Assembly: GCA_963576565.1 (NCBI GenBank)
Contig: OY755040.1
Coordinates: 82,369,321-82,433,320, forward strand
Reading direction: 5' to 3'
Length of the DNA: 64,000 bases
Origin: Aspidapion aeneum
Taxonomy: Eukaryota; Arthropoda; Insecta; Coleoptera; Brentidae
Shown: positions 10,800 through 20,903 of the stretch, in pieces
Layout: every line of letters begins with the position of its first letter
Position numbering within the stretch: the stretch's first letter is position 1
The notes under the pieces: generated by a model
The model's database searches: none
What the model saw: only the letters and a program-made list of their open reading frames with translations
What the model was told of the DNA's origin: nothing
Translations under genes and position numbers: made by a program

Positions 10800-11293
10800 C
10801 AAAATCCCAATGAAACAAAGATATTTTTTGCCGATTTATTTTTAAAATGCAAAGTGCACAAAACAAAACTGCTGTTCAAATACGGGTCGAATGGACCATG
10901 AAAAAACCCAAAATGGCTTTTGGATCCTTTTCATGGGATCGCGGGTGAAACAAAATAGACCGGTTTGAAAAAAGGAAAAATAATTTCCGCGGTGAACCTT
11001 CAAGCTAGTAAAATATTGGCCTACCTTATGTGCTGGGGCAATTTCCCTCGCTCTTGAGATTTTCTCCATAGTATCAGAGTGGGAGAAACACACGCGACTA
11101 TATGCGAAAACTGCGGCCAATAAAGGCACCCAAAGGTTCACATACAGGTACATTATAATAAAGCGAAAAAATGTAATATTAATTAATTTTAATTATAACT
11201 AATTACCGAATCGGCAAAAAACATAAAAGGTAAAATTCTATCATTCATCCCTAAATAAGGAATAATTTTATAAAATTTATCCAAAATCCAACA
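10800..11293 (-). repeat. BEL/Pao LTR (proximal part)
   Basis: On the minus strand TGTTGGATTTTGG starts at 11293 directly after the purine-rich GGCGGCCGGTA. That is the junction expected at a BEL/Pao 3' LTR, and it lies downstream of the integrase at 14242-15525 once the DNA transposon is removed. It is cut at 10799 by the giant LTR element and presumably continues at 1658. An open frame of about 100 codons inside it (10842-11153) has no recognisable similarity. Confidence 0.6.
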
Positions 11294-11311
11294 TACCGGC
11301 CGCCAAATACG

Positions 11312-11356
11312 CACAGTGCGACCCTGTAATTTTTAAGTTTTTTGACATGTCCGCTA
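11312..11356 (+). repeat. Left 45-bp terminal inverted repeat
   Basis: Begins CACAGTGCGACCCTG. It differs from the reverse complement of 14124-14168 at four positions (4, 18, 33 and 35). Confidence 0.85.
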
Positions 11357-11750
11357 CAAACTGTTTATAGTTTATAAAAGTATATTTATTGATCGTCTAA
11401 AATCACGATATCTTAAAATCGGAAAAGATCCTTTTTGTATATTTTTTGCTTTTTTCATTTTCACTGTTACAATTTACGTTTCAGGGCGTAAGATCTATAA
11501 AAAATTAAGTTAAAAACCCCTAGATTTAAGTCACTGTCTGAAAGACTGTCGAAATATGTCAGACAGCATTTTGTCAAAATCAATCAGTCGGTGACTTTTG
11601 GGTAGTCGCCCACAATCAAGAATGCCATGATTTTAAAAACAAAAGAAAATAAAAAGACGCCGTGTTATGTTTGACATATTTCTTTCTACGTTTTGGTAGG
11701 TTTCAGTAGACAAAAATTATTAAGACTTAGTATAGATTGCTGTTTTAATT

Positions 11751-13800
11751 ATGGGAAGCCATCCTGTTTATAAATGCCCTCACGAAGACAACAGAAAAAA
11801 GGTATGTGTTTGTTGTGGTTCAAAAATTATTTTTGGAAGAAAAACACAAGACTCATTTAAAATTACAACAAAAACTAAAGAACTCATATGTGAATTTTTG
11901 GATACAAACTTTAGCGACTTAGATAGTAGATACCCATTATCTATTTGCACTCGATGTCGGATTTCCTTAAGAAAGACAAAAAACGGTACTTTAAAGCGTA
12001 AAATGCCAAAAATGCCTGAATTTGACAAAATATTAGTTTCGAAGGAAACTAGAAGTTTTTATGAGTGCAATTGCGTAATTTGTCAGACTGCAAGAACTAA
12101 ATGTCATCCAAAAAAAAGATTTCTTCTAAACAACAATCGTCAACGTCAATTAAAAATTTGTGAATTATGTCTACAAGTCCTTGGAAAAGGTTTGGAACAT
12201 CATTGTGCAGGATCTAGGCATAATATTAGCAAAAATGCTATTAAAATTTTAGATAGAACAGCAGTGTCAAATAAGCAACAAGAACAAATTGCTGTAAAAC
12301 TCATTAAAAATAAAATTGACCAAAAAGAAAACACTACTTTCCGTTCCTCCAAAGCGTATAAAAACATTTCTGTTAATTTATCTACAGGGGGCAAAATGGC
12401 AAAGGTAACTTTGAATCCAGCAACAACTAAACCTGCACCATTTTTTACTCAGGAACACTTAGATAATTTACAAACAAATGAGGGATTCTCTCATAGAAAA
12501 ATGGAAAAAATAATACATTTTATAAGAAGTTCAGCTGGCAAACAATCTATACCATCGAATTATAGAAAACACCGCCAAGAGAAATCCAAGATGCTTTTAG
12601 ACTGTTACAAAAAGGATAATTTTGAATTTGAAACTAGCGAAGGTAAATCTTCCAGACCCGTTATTTATGCTGATGCAAGTCAACTTGTTGAAAAAATTAT
12701 TGAAGAAAGACAAACCGTGGGAGAAAATATGAAATTAAAAGTTGTAAGCGATGGAGGTCAAAACTTTTTTAAAATATGCCTTACCATATTCCCTGAAGAT
12801 TTTCAAAAATTTTCAGCTGAAAAGTGTAGTACAAAATACAGTGAAGGCGGTAGTGCTGCAAAGAAAGGAAGACTTACTGGTGTAAAAAGAATTATTATTC
12901 TGTGTATTGTCTCAAATAACAAACCTAAATAGTATATCATTCAAGTTTGTGTCAGACTTTAAACTACTGCTTATCGTGAATGGAATGCAAACGGCAACGT
13001 CTAGCTACCCATGTCCTTATTGCCATTTTTCCCTTACAGAGATGAGGTCTTATAGCTTAAGTTATGAAAAGGAGCCAAGAACATATGGGGATCTGAAGTT
13101 ACATTTTAATAAATTTAACACACATTTAGATTCTAATATCAAAAGAGCCAAAGAATCTTTTAGTGTTATTAACAAACCCCTCGTTGAGGAACAGGAAGAT
13201 ATTTGTGTCTTTCAGAAATGCATCCTACCTGAACTACATCTGTTGCAGGGGTTTGTTAATCATGTATTTTGGAATGGCCTAGTACCACTTCTTGGCAGAG
13301 AAAATGCGCTTAAATGGCCAAAAAAGCTAAACGTGATTGCAAAAAACTACCACGGCGAAATATTTGAAGGCAATGCCTGCAGAAAGCTCCTAAAGAATAC
13401 AAACCATTTAACATCACGAGAAGTGCTAGGAGAGACAGATTATATTTTTGTAATGCCATTTGTATCTGCTTTTAACACAATGAACCGAACTGTTGAACAA
13501 TGCTTCGGTTCAGTTCAAACGTTTGTTGGACTTGAAGCAGATTTAAAGTACTTAGAAGCCGTTTTAAAAGATGCCGGGGTGACACAAACCCTTAAAATTC
13601 ACTGCATACTACAGCATCTTACGGAAACTCTTCGCTATCTAAAAACCGGTTTGGGCATTTGGTCAGAACAAGCTGGAGAATCGATTCATAGGGAATTTCT
13701 AACTATTTGGAATAAATACAAAATAAACACAATTATTGATTAACGGTATGCAGAGCAACTTTTGAAAGCTGTTGTTGAATTTAGTTCAAATAGAATTTAG
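11751..13800 (+). pseudogene. RAG1/Transib-like DDE transposase, broken by frameshift and stop
   Basis: The ATG at 11751 opens 393 codons. The N-terminal part has Cys pairs (CVCC, CTRC, CNCVIC) and a CELC...HHC zinc site near residues 136-151. The first catalytic Asp is in VVSDGGQNFFKICLTIF, matching the position of RAG1 D600. A frameshift near 12895-12932 moves the gene to the next frame, which runs to 13743. There FKFVSDFKLL supplies the second Asp, and PCPYC matches the RAG1 CxxC zinc pair. YHGEIFEGNACRKLL, HCILQH (HxxxxH zinc pair) and GIWSEQAGESIHREF (third acidic residue, as RAG1 E962) follow. A TAA at 13741 interrupts the C-terminus, whose frame continues (RYAEQLLKAVVEF) to a TAG at 13798. 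The order and spacing of all these sites support RAG1-like ancestry. I infer homology from motifs only. Confidence 0.75.
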
Positions 13801-14123
13801 TTTTGTAAACATAACCATTTATATCATTCTTTAGGTACGTAATTATTGTTTTGCTGTCTTAGCCCTATTAAAATTATTTAATAATCTTAATAAATGATGA
13901 TAAAAGTAGTTACTGATTTAGTTCCTCTGTTTATTACGTCTATAATCATTTACTTAAAGTACTTTGAATATGATTCTATAGAATAATTATACAAAAAAAA
14001 TTGTGAAAAAATGAATACATTTTTGAAATTCAAATTTTTTAGAAAAAAGGATCTGACTTGATTTTAAAATATAGTATTTTATAACGACTAATAAGACCGC
14101 ATTTACACCCCATAAAAATAATT

Positions 14124-14168
14124 TAGCGGACATCTTAAAAAACTTAAAAAATACAGGGTCGCACGGTG
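14124..14168 (-). repeat. Right 45-bp terminal inverted repeat
   Basis: Read inward on the minus strand it begins CACCGTGCGACCCTG and ends GATGTCCGCTA, matching the left end. It is followed outside by TACG, which also precedes the left end. Confidence 0.85.
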
Positions 14169-14241
14169 TACGGCAAAGCGGTATTTCAAAAATAAAAAGT
14201 AGAATAAACAAATATTATTAACGCGTAACTTAAGAATTAAA

Positions 14242-15525
14242 CTAATTTGATGTCAAAGGCCATACTTTAACCACCGGACGCTTAAACATACCAGTCTTGG
14301 TTTTGACATTAACCACACGGGTTACACCATCACGCCCAGGACACACTGAATCTATTTTCCCAAGTCTCCACTGGAGAGGAGGAACATTATCTTCCTTCAA
14401 TACAACGAGAGTACCGGGTTTTATAAGAGGGGTATCTCTATCCCATTTACCCCTTTGCTGCAGAGAATGAAGATATGCTTTATGCCATCGATTCCAAAAG
14501 ATTTGATGTAATTGGGTTAATAACTGCCACCCATCAAGTCTATTAATTTGAATAGAACTAAGATCATGATCAGGGACAGTAGAAAGTGGGGCTAAAGTGA
14601 GAAAGTGCCCAGGAGTCAAACAAGATAAATCGTTTGGATCACTACTCAAAGAGCATAATGGTCGGGAGTTGAGAACTGCCTCAACCTGGGTGACGACAGT
14701 ATACATCTCCTCATAGGTAAGGATCTGTTCCCCTATTATTTTTACTAAATGCGATGTCACGCTTTTAATGCCTGCCTCATGAAGCCCTCCAAAATGAGGG
14801 GCGGAAGGGGGCAAAAATTGCCACTCAATTTTTTCATCAGCGGCGGCATTTGCCATGCAATCAGCTAAATATTTAGCCGAAGCAACGTAGTTAGTGGCAT
14901 TATCACTATGTATTCGGGAGCACCCTCTTCGGCTTATAAAACGACGCAATGAAGCAAGAAATGCGGAAGCGGATAAATCCGAAACTAACTCTAACTGTAC
15001 ACTCTTAGTGCTACAGCAAACAAATAGAGATAAATATGCCTTCTGAGTACGACACCCTCTATAGCGAGACATATTAATTTGGAATGGTCCACCAAAATCT
15101 AAAAATCTACAGAAACACATTGGAAAGGTTTGCATTGCGTAATGCGATAGCTAGGTAAATCACCCATTTTTGGTTCTATAGGCCTAGGATTCACCCTAAA
15201 ATACCGAAAACAACTCTGGACTATGCGACGAATGACTCGTTTTGGACTCAATATCCAAAATTGTTGTACTATAAAGAACTGCAAAGCTTCCTGTCCACAA
15301 TGTAAAAATCTCTTATGAAAATCTTCAATTATAAGATTAGTGAGTCTATGTTGGCAAGGTAACAATGCAGGGTGTTTTTGTTCAAACTCTAATTGAGAAT
15401 AAACTAACCGACCGCCCACCCTGAGAATCCCATCACTATCAATAAAAGGATTTAATTTTCACAAAGGCTTGGAGCAAAGTCATTTAGCTCGAATATTAGC
15501 AATGTCTTGATGAAAAACTTCTTAG
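14242..15525 (-). pseudogene. BEL/Pao pol fragment: integrase and C-terminal domain
   Basis: Minus-strand remnant of the 3' end of pol. It starts within the linker before integrase (ILRVGGRLVYSQLEF) and has the integrase zinc region (HRLTNLIIEDFHKRFLHCG, then a Cys pair partly lost). The catalytic core follows with Asp in CVSVDF, Asp in SDNATNYV and Glu in FGGLHEAGIKSV, and then the C-terminal domain ending in VKVWPLTSN. There is a frameshift near 15100-15135 between SVDF and GGPF. Stops interrupt the upstream part (LCSKPL* near 15465 and one further upstream near 15482). The RT and RNase H are missing to the right. Its 3' LTR is the one at 10800-11293. Confidence 0.9.
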
Positions 15526-16738
15526 CTTAGACTGTTTCCTACCAGAATAAACCTGTCACAGCCCCTTCGGTAGTATTTTTGGCATTTTCTAGGTATTAAG
15601 CCTGAAGCTTAAGCTCCCCCAAAATGGCCTGCCTAATTGCCCTCTAAGTTGATGCGTATGTTGGAAGATATTATAAATATTTAAAATAATTTTAGGGAGA
15701 CATTATATAATGTCGAACAAAAGTAGTGCATTGAAATGCTAAAGACTGGGCACATTTAAACCCATGGCGAAAATGTTTTAGCTCGAGCGTAGGTCTCCAC
15801 AAAGTTTCGTGTGTTGTAAACTTACCTACTGGATTTTAGCGGCTGCTTTTAATCTCCGAAGGATTGAAAGGTATAATTTTAGTACTTTAAAGGTGCGACT
15901 AAAAGTACATTTTTGATCTCTAAAGTGCATAAAAGCAATTTAGTTCCTAGAGTGCAGAAAAAAATTGCACGACATGTTTGTTTTTAAATGAGGCGCAGCA
16001 ATTTTTCCCTTTGCCTCAGGCAACCAAAAAGTTAGGCAGGCCCCTATAGGGGCCATGTTATCAGGTTAAATTTTTGTAAATATAATAATTTGGGGGGTAA
16101 TAGTATGCAATAGTCTAATTTATTGAAATGTAGTTACAGAAGCGTGAAAGATAAATGAGTCTAAAACAAATTTTACCACCTGAAACCCCCTAGGGGCCAA
16201 GATAATTTTTTGTCACAGGTAATGAATCAATACCCGAAGTCCGATATAAATAAATTGCCACAAAAACTAGGTTTTTCTTTTAAATTTGCAACGATTTCAT
16301 TTTATAAAATTGCTTGGACTTTATTTTATTTTATATGTTACATAGGGGTTATGTAGGGGCCGCCCCTAAATATGATTTCTTTTTATTTTCTTAAATGTGA
16401 CCGATCCAATAAAATATCTTGAATTAGTGATTTTCTGATTTTGCGGTGGGCTGAAAATAAGATGTTGGCCCCTTAAAGCCGGGGGTAAAGTATGAAGTAT
16501 ATTAAATTAAGAAGTAGTCAACCGCAACCGTTTGGTGCAAATTTGCTTACATAAGGCAGGTTATAAGTCAATTAAGCTTTTTTTACTGTAAATTACAAAA
16601 AAAATTGCCCCTACCTAGGGGGCCTCGCTAACGGCTTCAATTTTTTTTGTGTAGCAGACCTAGGGGCAATTGTATGAGCTACCAATTTGGTAAGACATAG
16701 TTGTGTAGGTGCAATAGTTTAGAAGATGTAAGACTTAA
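15526..16738. other. No gene seen; several short GGGGCC/CCCCTA palindromes
   Basis: AT-rich DNA with scattered G/C blocks such as cccctataggggcc (near 16040), ccccctaggggcc (near 16188) and a small inverted pair ttgcccctacctaggggg ... gacctaggggcaatt (16604-16672). The last could be a roughly 70-bp MITE. No reading frame of interest. Confidence 0.35.
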
Positions 16739-17345
16739 TCTAATCGTAGTCGGTAATCTTATTTTTTAGGTTTTTCTTTATTAATGAGGATACCCGTGTG
16801 GCTGCTCCCTTTCTTTTGGGACTCCAGTGAATATATGGACGAAATTGCCGACACTATTCGTACCTGTTCCTTTCTTTTTTGTCTCTGTGAGTGCAATAAT
16901 ATCGATCTGAGAGTTCTGCACTTCGGTTGCAATAAGGTCCAACTTTTGATTCACTCCCTGTACGTTCCATGTAGCTATATTCATAGTCCTTTGTCTTTGC
17001 TTTTTTCGTCTTTGAGAATTTCCATCCATTGCTGCGAGGCTTTCTTTAGGCTTTTTGGTAATTGCTTTGTTTCACAAGTATTAGAGAACCAGTCTAATGC
17101 CTCAACCCCCTACTTGGAGGGCCAGTATTTTTAATCAAGGTTTTTCTCCTCTAGCCTTTGACGAGCCAACGCCATACTGTAAGGCAACAGCTGTCTTTTG
17201 TACTAACCCTAAAAGAAAGGGTTGCCACCTACGCTATGATCACCGTACCGAGGTCCATTCTCTCCGCCTTTAATATCGATGTAGTCTTTTCCCGTAACCC
17301 TGGGAAAGGGACCCTAGCCAGGTGCTAACTCTCCGGGCCGGAGAG
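16739..17345 (-). mobile_element. RTE-like LINE 5' end, inverted segment (leader and start of endonuclease)
   Basis: On the minus strand, a leader (17345-17030, with tactggccctccaagtaggg) precedes an ATG whose product contains NIATWNVQGVNQKLDLI and IIALTETKKKGTG. This is the start of an apurinic/apyrimidinic-type LINE endonuclease (EEP fold; the Glu of LTETK is the metal-site residue). The frame is lost after VPKERE, where the next frame continues as ATRVSSLI. The segment faces away from the rest of the endonuclease, which lies at 17420 onward on the plus strand. The RTE label rests on resemblance of the protein and leader and is tentative. Confidence 0.75.
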
Positions 17346-17830
17346 TACCTGGAATCTACGGAGGGCAGGGGTCGATTCATTTTCCCTGATAGACATCTGA
17401 CGAGATCTACCCGTACCCACGACTACGATTGCATTAGTGAAAACATAGTTCGAGTGAACATGAAGATGCTTGGACATAATATAAGCATAATAGCAGTCTA
17501 CGCACCATGACGAAAAAGTAGCTACAAAACAACTGTTCTTTGACCAACTTGATGAGACTCACCAAAATCGGTAATACCAGAGAAATAATTATGCTTGGCG
17601 ATTTTAATAGCCGAACTGGTAGACAAACCCAGAGCAAAGTGATAGGACCATTTGGAGAAGAAGTAACAAATGATAATGGCTTGAGACTGATGCAATTGTG
17701 TGAAACCCACAACCTAAAAATAAATAATGGTTTTTTAGACATAAGGATATTCATCGATATACCTGGATTCAGATCTTAAATTAATCATTGATTATGCTAT
17801 AGGTGGACAACACTCGCAATTAAAGTGGTA
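17346..17830 (+). mobile_element. RTE-like LINE, endonuclease middle segment (sense)
   Basis: Plus-strand continuation of the endonuclease. ISENIVRVNMKMLGHNISII with AVYAP is followed, after a stop and frame change near 17510, by IIMLGDFNSRTG (the GDFN catalytic motif) and NDNGLRLMQLCETHNLKI. Remnants of LIIDYAI lie near 17780-17800. The fragment then ends. Together with the inverted 5' part this is a head-to-head split of one LINE N-terminus. Confidence 0.78.
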
Positions 17831-18925
17831 TGATTCTTTGCCAATCGACAGAAATATTGACGGAAGCGTCAGTATTTTAAAACGTCTTTTAAAATGCAAT
17901 TTTTGAAGTTACAAACACTTACCAGGCATATTTTTTGTGTTAGAATTATACTGTGGACTTGCTTACGTATTTTTCAAATATTTTTAAAGGTTTTCCGAGC
18001 TGTCTTACACGATTTTTATTCAAAAAAACTCATGATTTCATTTTTTGTTAAAAATGACTAGATTAAACGTCACATAAATGTCATCAAAATGGAGTATGTT
18101 CCTGAATTACACAAATTGTCGAGTACCATTTAACTGAGATACAATAATTTAATTTTTAGTTTATAAAACACAAAAAAATTCAAGAAAAGGGAATGAGTGG
18201 TGCTAGAGACTTATAATAAATATTATATTTGCGTTTAATTCGATTTATATTACTGTAAATTGCAAACCTCGAGAAACTAACCAATCTATAATTACAACTT
18301 TCCTCAATTCTCGAACGCATGTTAAATTAAAACAGCGTTGCCGGATAATATTTCCAGAGGTTTAAACTGACGCTTTTATGTAAATTTTAGTCAGAACTTT
18401 TGACGGCTTTTCTAGGCGACAATTTTTCTGACGCCCGCGACAATTATTTTGATACTATTGATATAGCGTCTTTTTAGGATGGGAGCTCGGACTCATATTT
18501 CTACCTCATAGGGTATGCGACTGCAACCTACGTTATTTTAAAGATCTAATCTCACATTGGTTCAAATGATAACGCGATTACGAGAGAGGAGGGGCTAACA
18601 CCGCTGTGGAATATGAGAGAACTGTTGCAAAATATGAAAAAATGCCTAAAATCTTTAAAAAAACATGTTTTTTTACCTATGAAGTATTTTGGCAATTCAT
18701 TGGGTTGTTCCTTTAAAAATGTTACCTGTTATTTTGGAGAACAATGTAATTTGATCGCAAATTCATAGATAACTGGTTTTCCCTTTAAATGGCGAAAAGG
18801 CTATCCCTTAGAGATTGTTTAATGGGGAATAAGAAGATTGTTTAAGAATAATAATTATAGCTTTAGTTATTATAATAATTAAAAAATTTAATCAAATCAA
18901 ATCAAAAAGCCTTTATTAATATCTA
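17831..18925. other. No gene seen
   Basis: AT-rich sequence without a recognisable frame. The end (about 18880-18915, tcaaatcaaatcaaaaagcc) resembles the reverse complement of a LINE tail but is too short to assign. Confidence 0.3.
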
Positions 18926-18980
18926 CAGGGTGTCTGGTAAGTAGAGGACCTTAATATCTCAAAAATGTTTAAAGCTAAGG

Positions 18981-19125
18981 CAGTGGCGTACGAGGGGGGC
19001 TAAAGCACCCCCTCAAAGCCACTGAATATTGACCCCTAAAACAAGAATTTTCCCCAAAAATCAATATAAAATCCATCGATCTGCGCTCAAGCCCCCGCCA
19101 GGATTCATTTTGGCGTACGCCACTG
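18981..19125. mobile_element. Small MITE with CAGTGGCGTAC ends
   Basis: A 145-bp stretch bounded by cagtggcgtacgagg and its inverse ggcgtacgccactg, nested in the outer fold-back element. No coding capacity. The target duplication is not clear, so the superfamily is left open. Confidence 0.65.
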
Positions 19126-19240
19126 TTTAATGCTTTATAATTATCAACCAAAGGGTCACCTTAAATTTGACATTGACGTATCGTTTAAGGTCAATCTACT
19201 TTTTAAAATAATAACCAGTTTATTTAATAATTTTTTTATA

Positions 19241-19942
19241 CAGTGTGTCCCCGGATGTAGTTAACAAGAGGAAAAAATCTTTTATTTTTGATTTTACGAA
19301 AAAAACTCACTCTTCATAAAAAATTCTGCTTGTTGAAAAATTAAGATTACCATAATAAAATCTTTGATTAGATGTACAGGATGTTATCAAATTAAGAAAC
19401 ATGTAATTAATAAGAGGAGAAAAATCTTTATTTTTAATTTCACGAAAAACATTACCCTTTATAAAAAATTCTGCTTGTTAAAAAACTGAGATAACGATAT
19501 TAATATCTTTTATCAAAGGTACAGAGTGTTATCGAATTAGGAAACATAAAATAATTCAAAAGAAAGAGGACCGTATTTATTCAGTAAAGATTTTGTACTT
19601 CCATTTTATTTTGTAATACAAACAATTTTGTTTACATACCATTTTGCTTTACTGAATAAATACATCCTGTACTTCTAATCAAAAATATTAGTATCGTTAT
19701 CTAAGTTTTTTCACAAGCAGAATCTTTTATAAAAAGTTATGCTTTTCGTGAAAATAAAAATAAAGATTTTTCTCCTCTTATTAATTACATGTTTCTTAAT
19801 ATGATAACACCCTGTACATCTAATCAAAGATTTTATTATTGTAATCTTAATTTATCAACAAGAAGAATTTTTTATCAAGAGGGATTCTATTCATAAAATC
19901 TAGGATTTGTCCCTCTTGTCAACTCCATCCGGGGACACACTG
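19241..19942. mobile_element. 702-bp fold-back element at TA (inner)
   Basis: Ends cagtgtgtccccggatg (left) and catccggggacacactg (right) are directly flanked by TA on both sides (19239-19240 and 19943-19944). Inverted similarity continues inward over most of the length (for example aacaagagg, aaatctttat, ttctgcttgtt, catgtaattaataagagg and their complements). The transcript or single strand could therefore fold into one long imperfect hairpin with its tip near 19600. No open frame is conserved. Confidence 0.8.
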
Positions 19943-20202
19943 TATATTTTTTAATTAAACCAACCAAGACATTGCATACATTTGTAGACAGCTAAGTTTA
20001 ATGTCAAGAAAAATAAATTTCTGTTTCCCTTTACAAAAAGTTGTTTGACCCCAAAATAGCCTACAAAAAATGTGTCAATGTCGAAGTCAAGATGGGAGAT
20101 AACTATAAGCCCTAAAAGTTTTGCATAAAACAATTTTTTCGAAAAACTGCTAGTTTTTGTGTTAATAAGTGTTCCTCCGCTACTTACCGGACACTATTTA
20201 TA

Positions 20203-20903
20203 CAGGGTGTCATTAAAAGTTTGTAACAAACTTTGACAGGTGATAGTACACATAAAAATAAGAAAAAAAGTTCATATGAACATAGCTCCTAAAATGCATA
20301 GTAGGGGAACTACGGGCACCAAAAGGGTTAATATCGAAAATGGTTTTTTTTATACAGCAACTTTAAAAAGCTATGGAATTTTACAAAAAATTGCAAATGT
20401 TAATTAATTTTGACCCTTCACATTGTGGTAAGTTAAAAAAAATAATTACTTAACTCAAAAGGGTACTTTTGGTAGGGGTGGGGGGTTGTTTTAACAAGAA
20501 TTTTTTTTTGTATTGCATTTTTTTACATTTGGAGTCCATTTTTGAAAACTACTCCCTTTTTTAAGTAAAAAGGTACTCTTGTCCATAGTCGCCCAGAGCA
20601 ACGGTTTATGAGATAATTGATTGTAAAAGTTATCCTGTTTATGGGAGGTACTTAATTTTTTTTCGGAATGTATTTTTTTACATTCTAAGTGCATTTTGGA
20701 AATATTCTCACCTTTTTACGTCGAAAAGGTTCTCTACTCCAAAAAACCATTATAAAAAAAACCATTTTCGATATTAACCCTTTTGGTGCCCGTAGCTCCC
20801 CTACTATGCAGTTTAGGACCTATGTTCATATGAACTGTTTTTCTTATTTTTTATGTGTACTATCACCTGTCAAAGTTTGTTACAAACTTTTAATGACACC
20901 CTG
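20203..20903. mobile_element. 701-bp fold-back element at TA (neighbour)
   Basis: Left end cagggtgtcattaaaagt, right end acttttaatgacaccctg, TA on both sides (20201-20202 and 20904-20905). About 170 bp at each side are near-perfect inverted complements (including gggcaccaaaagggttaat and its complement), and the inner part is weaker. Its left TA touches the decayed right end of the outer fold-back element. Confidence 0.82.

Larger units (their letters stand above)
11312..14168 (+). mobile_element. RAG1/Transib-like DNA transposon, complete but inactive
   Basis: A 2857-bp element with 45-bp terminal inverted repeats (11312-11356 and 14124-14168, 41 of 45 positions matching) is flanked by a 4-bp duplication, TACG (11308-11311 and 14169-14172). 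The ends start CACAGTGCGACCCTGTA and CACCGTGCGACCCTGTA. The first seven bases of the left end equal the consensus heptamer of V(D)J recombination signals, and related CACNNTG ends are typical of Transib elements. One transposase gene, split by a frameshift and a stop, occupies 11751-13800. Known Transib/RAG insertions usually duplicate 5 bp, so the 4-bp duplication here is atypical or eroded. It inserted at the polypurine tract/LTR border of a BEL/Pao element. Confidence 0.8.
18926..20200. mobile_element. Fold-back element with CAGGGTGTC-type ends at a TA site (outer)
   Basis: The left end, cagggtgtctggtaagtag after TA (18924-18925), is mirrored on the right by ctacttaccggacac (20180-20195), whose outermost bases are decayed. 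Inner flanks also match in inverse orientation at places (gacattgacg near 19177 and gtcaatgtcg near 20073). It contains the inserted elements 18981-19125 and 19241-19942. Likely a non-autonomous Tc1/mariner-type MITE, judged from the TA site and ends. Confidence 0.6.

Noticed and set aside
10842..11153. 103-codon minus-strand open frame as a protein gene
   Set aside because: It lies inside the inferred BEL LTR and resembles no protein family.
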